Of a stretch of DNA of 64,000 nt, positions 8,827-16,400 are shown piece by piece. The stretch comes from Paucimonas lemoignei (GTDB lineage Bacteria > Pseudomonadota > Gammaproteobacteria > Burkholderiales > Burkholderiaceae_D). A program made the position numbers and the translations under genes. How positions within the stretch are numbered: the first letter of the stretch is position 1; the number at the start of each line of letters is the position of its first letter. The stretch spans positions 62,001-126,000 of the forward strand of contig NZ_SLZQ01000010.1 in NCBI RefSeq assembly GCF_004342585.1. Reading direction: 5' to 3'. The notes beneath the pieces are model-generated. The model made no database searches and was not told the origin of the DNA. It worked only from the letters and a program-made list of their open reading frames with translations.

Positions 8827-9022
8827 TCCCTCTAGACAATTTTTAAACCGGTAGGCCGGTGCGCCCAGGTCCGAAAGCGGGCCAGGATTCCAATGCGCAA
8901 TAGGTCGCCAAACTTTTGATTATAGACGTATTACTATCCTTTTGGAACGATTTGCCTGTGGTTTGCATGGACGGCACAGCAGAAAAAAGGTATCCTTCGG
9001 GACTCTTCAGCATTCCTCCAAC

Positions 9023-9098
9023 GCGGCTGTAGCTCAGTGGATAGAGTATTGGCCTCCGAAGCCAAGGGTCGTGGGTTCGATCCCCGCCAGCCGCGCCA
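9023..9098 (+). tRNA. tRNA-Arg (anticodon CCG)
   Basis: A 76-base cloverleaf. Acceptor GCGGCTG (9023-9029) pairs with CAGCCGC (9088-9094), then discriminator G and an encoded CCA. The D-arm is AGCTCAGTGGATAGAG. The anticodon stem TTGGC/GCCAA encloses a CTCCGAA loop, giving anticodon CCG. The T-arm is GTGGGTTCGATCCCCGC. An XRE repressor, excisionase and integrase follow directly, so its 3' end is the probable attachment site of the island. Confidence 0.97.
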
Positions 9099-9291
9099 TA
9101 TTTCCGGTATTTTCTTGATAGCGAGCACTGACTGATTTAGTTTGTGCCCATGTTGTGCCTAGAATGTGCCCGCTCATCTTGAGTTAATTTCTTTGAGCCG
9201 CAGTTTTCGACCCTCGGTCGAATTTAGGGCGCAAGATTGATATCGGTGCACTTTCTTTGCCTACGTTAAGGCTGATTAGATATTGCGAAAG

Positions 9292-9528
9292 TTACTGTTG
9301 ATTGCTTTGTACCACTTGCTCAGACGTAACCGGAACATATTCGAACAGCTCACCAACAGAAACTCCGAAATATGCACAGAGCTTGTCTACTGCATCTAAA
9401 TCCACTCGGGATGCCGTCTCATTGTAGAGAAGCGTAATCATATTGCGGTGCAAGCCAGTCGCCCGCGCCACATCCACAATCTTTAATTTCCTTTCGCCCA
9501 TTAGACGAGATAGGTTGCATTTAACCAT
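9292..9528 (-). CDS. XRE-family transcriptional repressor
   Basis: A 78-residue protein that is essentially one Cro/C1-type helix-turn-helix: LSRLMGERKLKIVDVARATGLHRNMITLLYNE, then LDAVDKLCAYFGVSVGELFEYVP. It is transcribed away from the excisionase/integrase genes. Two copies of one 17-bp operator flank the rightward promoter just upstream of it, the classic arrangement for a repressor of integration genes that also regulates itself. By inference it keeps the integrase silent. Confidence 0.85.
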   Translation of the reverse strand: MVKCNLSRLMGERKLKIVDVARATGLHRNMITLLYNETASRVDLDAVDKLCAYFGVSVGELFEYVPVTSEQVVQSNQQ

Positions 9529-9542
9529 TTAAAGCGCCTTTT

Positions 9543-9559
9543 TGTCATCCTGAATGACA
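9543..9559. promoter_or_regulatory. operator copy 1 for the XRE repressor
   Basis: TGTCAT-CCTGA-ATGACA, a 6-bp perfect inverted repeat around a 5-base centre, 14 bases in front of the divergent XRE start codon. The second copy at 9595-9611 is its reverse complement over all 17 bases, so the two are one site used in opposite orientations. Confidence 0.75.
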
Positions 9560-9566
9560 AAAAGCC

Positions 9567-9595
9567 TTGACGGACGCCATTTTGCATTCTAGAAT
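9567..9595 (+). promoter_or_regulatory. sigma-70 promoter for excisionase/integrase
   Basis: TTGACG at 9567-9572, a 17-base spacer, then TAGAAT at 9590-9595. This is a near-consensus sigma-70 promoter pointing right. Operator copy 2 begins on its last base, so a bound repressor would cover the start point. Confidence 0.75.
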
Positions 9596-9611
9596 GTCAT
9601 TCAGGATGACA
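9595..9611. promoter_or_regulatory. operator copy 2 for the XRE repressor
   Basis: TGTCAT-TCAGG-ATGACA, overlapping the end of the -10 box and the probable transcription start of the rightward promoter. It is an exact reverse complement of operator copy 1. Confidence 0.75.
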
Positions 9612-9681
9612 AATTGATGTTTAGGGCGGCGTTATGTCATTCAACTTAAAGCATTCTTGCATAAATAAGAAAGGAAAGCGA

Positions 9682-9918
9682 ATGGCAAATACTTATCTCA
9701 CAACCGACGAGCTATCTCAACGGATCAAATACGATGCTCGAACAATCCGAGAACGGCTAAAAGACAGTGTTCTGATCGAAGGAGTGCATTACATGCGGCC
9801 GTTCGGCGGTCGCAAAATTCTCTATGTTTGGGAAGCGATAGAGCGAGACATGGCTAAGGTCTCCCTCGGTATCGAAGCACCAATTCCGATGGCAAACGGC
9901 GGGGTGCTCTATGTCTAG
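9682..9918 (+). CDS. excisionase-like DNA-binding protein
   Basis: A 78-residue protein with a winged-helix-like region: YLTTDELSQRIKYDARTIRERLKD, then a GVHYMRPFGGRKILYVWEAIERDM wing segment typical of small excisionase/recombination directionality factors. I chose ATG 9682, which follows AAAGGAAAG; the in-frame ATG at 9634 lacks a ribosome site. It overlaps the integrase start by 8 bases, so the two are translated together. It would help cut the island out of tRNA-Arg. Confidence 0.72.
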   Translation: MANTYLTTDELSQRIKYDARTIRERLKDSVLIEGVHYMRPFGGRKILYVWEAIERDMAKVSLGIEAPIPMANGGVLYV

Positions 9919-11206
9919 TATCAGAGCGCGGAAGGAAAGCGGAAAGCTCTTTATCGACTTCCGATATAAAAACGTTAGATGTCGCGAGCAGACCGCGTTA
10001 GACGACACTCCAGAAAACCGTAAGCGCCTAGGCGTGCTTCTGAAAAAAATCGAAGCCGAGATAACGCTAGGAACCTTTGATTATCGGACGTACTTTCCGG
10101 AAAGCAGAAATGCGTTGAAGTTTGACGCTCAGCCTATTCCAGTCGGTATTGGAAGCAAAAGTCCAGAAAATCTTTATGGTGGTGGAACTGAGCAGCGAGT
10201 TAGTCCTGCTCGACCATCATTCAAGGACTTTGCCAACGAATGGTATGGGGAAAACGAAGTCCGTTGGCGTCGCAGCCAGCGCAAGACGGTACGCGGAACA
10301 TTGGACCGACACTTGATCCCCGCATTAGGAGAAAAGACGGTCGACCAAATCACCAAAGCAGACATCCTTAAGCTACGCTCCTCACTCGCCAAAGTTCCGG
10401 GACGTAAAAATAAGGAGGGACTTTCCACCACCAGGATCAATCATATTCTGACGCCCTTGCGGATGATTATGAATGAAGCGGCCGACCGTTTTAACTTTAG
10501 CACGCCGTATCACAATATTAAAAGCCTGAAGGTAGCGCGTACTGAAATCGCTCCCTTTACGTTAGATGAGGTGAACCGCATCTTGGCAGCGGTCCGTTCG
10601 GACTTCACTGACTATTACATCGTCCGATTCTTCACCGGTATGCGCACTGGCGAAATCGATGGCCTGAAATGGAAATACGTTGATTTCGACCGCCGCATCA
10701 TCATGGTTCGAGAAACCATCGTCATGGGCGAAGACGACCAAACCAAGACAGACGGCTCCCGGCGCGACATTGTCATGTCGGAGCCAGTTTTTCAGGCGAT
10801 GCAGCGACAATCCGCAAAAACGGCTAAACGTTCCGTCCATGTGTTTTGTAACCGGGAAGGGCAGCCGCTCGATAACAAGAATGTCACCAACCGCGTCTGG
10901 TACCCATTGCTGCGGCATCTTGGCTTAGCCAAGCGTCGGCCATACCAAACCCGTCATACCGCCGCCACGTTATGGCTGGGAGCCGGCGAGAACCCCGAGT
11001 GGATCGCCCGCCAACTGGGGCATACCACGACGGAAATGTTGTTCCGAGTGTATTCGAGGTTTGTGCCCAATTTAACTCGGCAGGACGGCAGTGCATTCGA
11101 GCGCTTGTTGGCTAGCTCCATTCAATCCATCGCTGCAGTCGGGACACCGGATACGACAACACCACCTAAGAAAAAAGCTGCAATCCAAAAGCGTAGTCAA
11201 AGGTAA
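9911..11206 (+). CDS. tyrosine recombinase (island integrase)
   Basis: A 431-residue integrase. Residues 1-60 form an Arm-type DNA-binding domain (DUF3596-like) and about 105-190 a SAM-like core-binding domain. The catalytic domain carries Arg in FFTGMRTGEIDGLKW, a YQTRHTAATLW box, then RQLGHTTTEMLFRVYSRF with the His and the Tyr nucleophile. In the second box the first position is Tyr rather than the usual His, a tolerated variant. Its position next to tRNA-Arg(CCG) fits site-specific insertion of the island into the tRNA 3' end. Confidence 0.93.
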   Translation: MSSIRARKESGKLFIDFRYKNVRCREQTALDDTPENRKRLGVLLKKIEAEITLGTFDYRTYFPESRNALKFDAQPIPVGIGSKSPENLYGGGTEQRVSPARPSFKDFANEWYGENEVRWRRSQRKTVRGTLDRHLIPALGEKTVDQITKADILKLRSSLAKVPGRKNKEGLSTTRINHILTPLRMIMNEAADRFNFSTPYHNIKSLKVARTEIAPFTLDEVNRILAAVRSDFTDYYIVRFFTGMRTGEIDGLKWKYVDFDRRIIMVRETIVMGEDDQTKTDGSRRDIVMSEPVFQAMQRQSAKTAKRSVHVFCNREGQPLDNKNVTNRVWYPLLRHLGLAKRRPYQTRHTAATLWLGAGENPEWIARQLGHTTTEMLFRVYSRFVPNLTRQDGSAFERLLASSIQSIAAVGTPDTTTPPKKKAAIQKRSQR

Positions 11207-11258
11207 TCGGCGAACCCTTCAAGCCAGCTGTAAAAAACAATTTAACTAAGGATAAATG

Positions 11259-12122
11259 ATGGCGACGGAACTAAAACACTTCATTGAATATGCGAGTCAG
11301 GCTGCTGACAATGTTCTGAGTTTCCCGATGACCCAGCTATACCCGAAGGGATATCGCGAACAGGTTTGGTGTCGCGGTACTGATTTTCGTCGCAACGCAA
11401 GCGGCGCGATTCTGTGCACACTGAATAACGCTGAGGGAGCAATGTGCGCTAGGATCTCTCGACCGGACGTCAAACTGGAGTCATTCAAAAATTGGCAGGT
11501 TATGCTCGTCGACCTTGTCACTGTTTCCTTAAACGGAAAATTGACGGCTGAAGTGATGCGCTTACGTACGGAAGGGGGAAAACCAGGCTCTTATTTAGAT
11601 TTAATGCCTCGTGCAGTATGCGCCTTACCAAGAAAATTGGACGAGCTTCGCGAGCTGATTCAATATATCCAGGCAAAGGAGCTGAGGCAGGTGCTTGAAA
11701 CCGCCTTTTCAGACGCGAAAATCGTTTTGCCTTTCCTAACTTGTTTCGGCGGTCGCGAAAGTTATACGTATCCCAGCGGACTGCTAGCCAAGACGGTCGC
11801 AGCCGCAAAAGTAGCTATCGGCATGGGCTTTGAGAGTCAGGAGGAAGCAGATATGGTGCTGACTACAGCCATCCTCTACGACCTCGGGCGTATTCAAGAT
11901 GTGAACTTAACCGCAGAAACTATACGGAAAGCGACTGGAATCGTACCGCATGCCGCGACACTAGACTTAGTTAGATTAGCGCTGAATCCAGCAAAGAATA
12001 GGCTACATGCGTCGCTGGAAGAAATACTGGCGACCGGCTATTGCGACCAGTACCCAAGTCTTCACCGAAAAATGAAGCAGCAAACAGCATTGGCGAAGAT
12101 TAATGTGGCGTTATTAGATTAA
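11259..12122 (+). CDS. OB-fold/HD-like protein, possibly inactive YhaM-type exonuclease
   Basis: A 287-residue protein. Residues about 30-105 look like an OB-fold nucleic-acid-binding domain (QVWCRGTDFRRNASGAILCTL...KNWQVMLVDLVTVSL). Residues 125-285 are helical and follow the order of HD-fold 3'-5' exoribonucleases (SGLLAKTVAAAKVAIGMG..., then ATILYDLGRIQD). The positions expected to carry metal-binding His and HD residues are Pro/Lys and YD, so the site appears dead. I infer a nucleic-acid-binding role, and the assignment is tentative. ATG 11259 is better spaced from AAGGAT than ATG 11256. It follows the integrase by 52 bases. Confidence 0.45.
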   Translation: MATELKHFIEYASQAADNVLSFPMTQLYPKGYREQVWCRGTDFRRNASGAILCTLNNAEGAMCARISRPDVKLESFKNWQVMLVDLVTVSLNGKLTAEVMRLRTEGGKPGSYLDLMPRAVCALPRKLDELRELIQYIQAKELRQVLETAFSDAKIVLPFLTCFGGRESYTYPSGLLAKTVAAAKVAIGMGFESQEEADMVLTTAILYDLGRIQDVNLTAETIRKATGIVPHAATLDLVRLALNPAKNRLHASLEEILATGYCDQYPSLHRKMKQQTALAKINVALLD

Positions 12123-12217
12123 TTCCATTGTGCGATATTATTGCCACTAACGTTACATCAATGCACGTCTTTATTGCACCAAAACCGAAGACCGGTACGG
12201 CTGCGAATAAGGTCTGA

Positions 12218-13399
12218 TTAAGATATAGAGTTAGTTAACTCGCGCACTAACAGTGAGCTAAACGCCGAAGACCTAGGCGAGTCTGGGCGTAGCATGAAGA
12301 AATTTGCAGGAATGCTGGATCGACCGGCCACCTCAAAACTTCCCAGAGAATACGCCGTGATTTTGCTGCCCACGTTAATGCTCTGGTAAAGGCGAAGCGG
12401 AATTCCAGAGATGGAGCAAGTGATGCCACGGGAAGTTTCTACTCTCAGTGTCATCACGTCGCCAAAGTTAAATACTTCGAGCACTCGTCCGGCTATATCT
12501 ACAGGAGCGGCCACTTCGCATTCTCTCCCGCCAGCCCAAAGCTTGCCGCTATACTTTTGACATGATGGTCGGTACGAGCACGAGTGACAGTGTGCGCCCG
12601 GCGTCGCCATTTCCACCGTGTGTACCTCCTGATTCAGTGGAAGTAGCCGCTTAAGCTGACAAAGCACGCTCTTCGCCATCGCACGTAGTTGGTCATCTAA
12701 AGGGGCATCCCAGCTATCTGCAGGGCCCATTAACTCAAGGTGGATGGCGGGCGCGCAGAAAGCTTTTTCCAAAAGTAGGCCATATGCCGCTAGTTGAAGA
12801 ACATAACCCTCGATGGGTTTTTGACTGTCATCGCGTACCCTGCCAGTCTTGAAGTCAACTACGCGTACCGTGCCGTCATTTGTCAGGTAGGTTAAGTCCA
12901 CCTTGCCTGCCAAATCGAGGACTCGATCTTCGAACCATTTTTCAGGACCAAGTTGTGGATAAACCTGCTTCTGCGTTAATACAGTACCGCGAGCCGAATG
13001 GTGGGAAAGATACTGGCCATGGATGCGGGCAACCCGATTGACAAACTGGACCGACTTGATGACTTGCTCTTTTGTGAAAAGCCCTTCAATCCCGTAGGTA
13101 TCAAACACGAGCTTGGTTAGATCAAGCCCACCGCGCTGTTGAACTAGCGCCGAGACCAAGTTGAAGATTTTCTCCTTGATGGTTTGACCGTTAGCTGCTT
13201 GTTCACCACACTCTTCGATTACCATGTGGACCGCCGTACCTCTCAGCGCATGAGGCCCCGCAGGTAGCGACAGGGCGTCGGGCCGCTCCGTCTCGAGTAG
13301 ATAACGCAACGGGCACGTGGAAAACACGGCAAGCTTCGAGGGCGAAACCGGCTTCTTCCGTGCTAGTCGCGTTACCACGCAAGGATGGGGTGCCGACAT
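12218..13399 (-). CDS. PD-(D/E)XK nuclease with probable 4Fe-4S cluster (Cas4/AddB-like)
   Basis: A 393-residue protein. The nuclease core has the GKVDLTYLTND...VRVVDFKTGR motif (D...DxK) near residues 165-183. A Cys at 29 (FSTCPLRY) and the cluster CHSCSYRPSC near 268-279 are placed as in Cas4, AddB and RecB-family iron-sulfur nucleases. The last 100 residues look like an OB-type beta domain (VLEVFNFGDVMTLRVE). It starts 2 bases after the DruE stop, so it is translated from the Druantia-like operon. Such a nuclease is not in the canonical four-gene list I know; it may supply cleavage for the helicase. Confidence 0.75.
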   Translation of the reverse strand: MSAPHPCVVTRLARKKPVSPSKLAVFSTCPLRYLLETERPDALSLPAGPHALRGTAVHMVIEECGEQAANGQTIKEKIFNLVSALVQQRGGLDLTKLVFDTYGIEGLFTKEQVIKSVQFVNRVARIHGQYLSHHSARGTVLTQKQVYPQLGPEKWFEDRVLDLAGKVDLTYLTNDGTVRVVDFKTGRVRDDSQKPIEGYVLQLAAYGLLLEKAFCAPAIHLELMGPADSWDAPLDDQLRAMAKSVLCQLKRLLPLNQEVHTVEMATPGAHCHSCSYRPSCQKYSGKLWAGGRECEVAAPVDIAGRVLEVFNFGDVMTLRVETSRGITCSISGIPLRLYQSINVGSKITAYSLGSFEVAGRSSIPANFFMLRPDSPRSSAFSSLLVRELTNSIS

Positions 13400-13401
13400 T
13401 T

Positions 13402-16400
13402 CTAGGCCTTCTTGAGGTTCAAGAGCGTTTGTCCCATTTGCCGAGACAATTCAAACGTTGTGATAACGTCCAACTTGTCGACTTCGGAGGCAAAGTCTTC
13501 TAGGCTCGGGAGGCGGGAATAGATCTCATCGCGTGCCCATAGAGGATGTACGACGGCTGCCCACCGGTTGTCTCCAAGCCCGATCAACGGGATGTTGCCA
13601 AGCCTCTGCACTTCGGTCGAGAGCAGGCTGGCGGCGTCTTCGGCTAGGCGCCTAGCGACGTCCGGCCAGTCTTGAACCCCTGGCGCGGTAAAATTCCCAT
13701 CCAGCCCCGCTACGTATGTGGGGTCAAGCAGCATCTGGATTACGTCGAGCCCCAGCCGCCAGTCAAGTAAGCCATGGTAGGGTTGATTCCCATATCGGTG
13801 TAGGCACCGGTAGCACCCGGTGATGCACTCAGACCGGTGATTCACCGCCAGGAAATCTACCAAGGGTGAAGCCATCCTTTCTGTCATGATCGTGCGCATT
13901 ACGCTGAGAACGATTGGCGTTCCATTGATTTGTTGGGCGAGCCTACTGCAGAGACCCGAGCCATTTACCAATTCATCAGAGATCTGCAGGACGGGCATAA
14001 ACATGCCGTCCTGATCACGCACAACGCGCGGATCGAGGATCTCGAACTCCTCTGGATCGACGTCGAGCAACTCTCGAGAGGCGTAATTCACGATCATGAA
14101 GCATGCCGACAAGGCACCTGCCCTAAATGGGTTGGTAAGTGATTGCTCCCCGCTGCTAGTTGTTTGGATAACTTGTAACCCGGGCGGCAACTGCTGAGGG
14201 ACAAGGATGATAGAGTCCGTCACTTTTGGGGAAGCAAGGTAGAATCCCTCGCGCTGTGGAGCCGCAGTCCTAAACCTTTGGGCTAAACCTGTGTCTACTT
14301 GGAGCGCGTCCTCGTCGATCCACACGTCATGTACCTGCACTCGTCGTTGTATCCCCGCTGTGCTATACCGCGCGTATAAGCTACCGGCGCGCGCCTTGAA
14401 TCCGCCCCATACACCGCCCTTGTATTCCCCTTTATTCAAACGGAATACTTGTGACTGATGGCTGACACCTAGCGCGAGGTTAGTGGCAGCACAATACTGG
14501 GTCGGTATTTGTTCAGCTTCTGCGGTAGACGTGCGACTAGCCTTGGTCATCGATTCGTCCGCAGGATCATCAGCGTGGCGCGGCTCGAGCGAAGTTATGA
14601 AGCCGCGTGGGACGTAGGTGTCATAAATGCTACTTCCAGACATCTCTGCGCCACACGACTTGCATTGCCCAGTAGGTGACTCGTTCCCCTTTAGGCTCGT
14701 CCACGCGAGGCAAACAGGGCAAGCGGCAAAGCGGCGTGCCTCCCCAATATCATTGGGCCTGGAAACGAACTGACCGGGCCGCCCGTGGAGAGGTCTTAGC
14801 ATGCCGCCAGCGTACCCAGCAGTAAAGTATTTCCGCTTGTCGTGGACAAGCACCTTCCCTGGCGCAAATTCTTGGATTGCAACATCAAGATCGCGGTCCA
14901 TGTCTGCAAACGTTAACCCATAACTCGACTGGACGGGCCGGGTATAGAGCAACCGTGTTCGCGTGGGCATCCCGTACATTGGGAACTTGCCGTGCTCTGC
15001 CAAGACTTCAGCTAGGCCGCGATCCTCCATGGCTTCGTCATCAAGAGCTTCCTCGATGTAGTCCATTACGTTATCGCTCGACAGAGCACCCGCTATTTCG
15101 CGCGCCCTCGTCTTGTCTCCCTGCAGGCACAGCTGGATGAACGCGTCCCGCTCTGCCACGTGCGCGTCGAGCTCTTCCTTGATGATAGGAAGCCAGATAG
15201 CTTTCTGTTGCTTAAGTGTACTCACGCGGAAGAACTCGCCATGGTTGTCAGGCGAGGTACGTAGCTCATCGCCGAGCCATGGGCTGTACTTGCGGCGCAT
15301 TGAGCGAAATGACACGACGAGCCAATGTTTCAAGACGAGGCGTTGCGCAATTTGGTTCAGGCTCGTTGTTAAAAACGGCGGCGGGGGAGGATCACCGGTG
15401 ATCTGTTCCGGATGCCAGAAATAATGAAGGTCGTGGCTCTTGCTCCTGCAGACGGTCAGCACGGCGGAGTAGGCTTGGCCTCGACGGCCTGCGCGGCCAA
15501 CCCGCTGCTGATAATTAAAACGCTGGGGGGGCATATTGGCTTGGAACACGGCTCTTAAATCGCCGATGTCTACGCCAACTTCCATCGTCGTGGTGACAGA
15601 CAGGACATCGACCACGCGTGCTGCCCGATCGAGCACTTCGTCCGTAGGCATTTCAGAAAAACCTGGCGGGAGGATGTCATCGTCATCCTGAATAAGGACA
15701 CCCTTGAACCGTCTCAGGCGTGCGGCCGGGTTAGATGTCATGCCTGTCAGTTCTTCGGAGCGCATCCGCCGAATGCGGGGTGATTGGCCAATGCGCTTAC
15801 CAAGGAAGTTATCATTCCTAAGCATCAATGCCGTTCCCTCGGGCGTCTCGCCAAGCGTCTTGTGGCAGCGCGTGCAAATTCCCCCGCTCCGATGCAAATG
15901 CACCCTACCGCAGTTTTCGCATCGCCAGTACGGGGCGTCCGTGTCTAAGGATCTGTACCAAAGCTTGGAGACCGAGATAATGCCGCCTAGATGGCCCGAT
16001 TCTTTAAGCTTGCTTAGGAATTGGGCAAGTAACGACGCTTCATTGCCGCCATAAGCTCGGCAGCGCTCCCTAGCGAAGGCACGTAACCGGTGTGTTTTCG
16101 GGATGTCCTCGGGGGCATCCCAATGGCTATGTTCGTAGTCATACTTGGATGGAATGACCCGGTTGGCGTCCGCGAGGACGCGCATCATGCCGTCGAAAAC
16201 AGCGTTCGATTCCCTATCGCTCCCTCCTTTCAAGGGTAGGCAGGGGTATCCCCAGCCTGTTTCCTCGATCGCAAAATACGTCTTACTAAAGAGCGTACTG
16301 CCTACCAGCTCGAGCAATTTGTCGGCAATCTTGTTGCACGCGGCTGCGACCTCCTCGGGATATACAGGGTGACCGGCCCACGCCCAGACATCCCCGGAGC

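Noticed and set aside
8934-9128. 64-residue leftward frame over tRNA-Arg
   Set aside because: Typical spurious translation across a tRNA gene; the cloverleaf is unambiguous.
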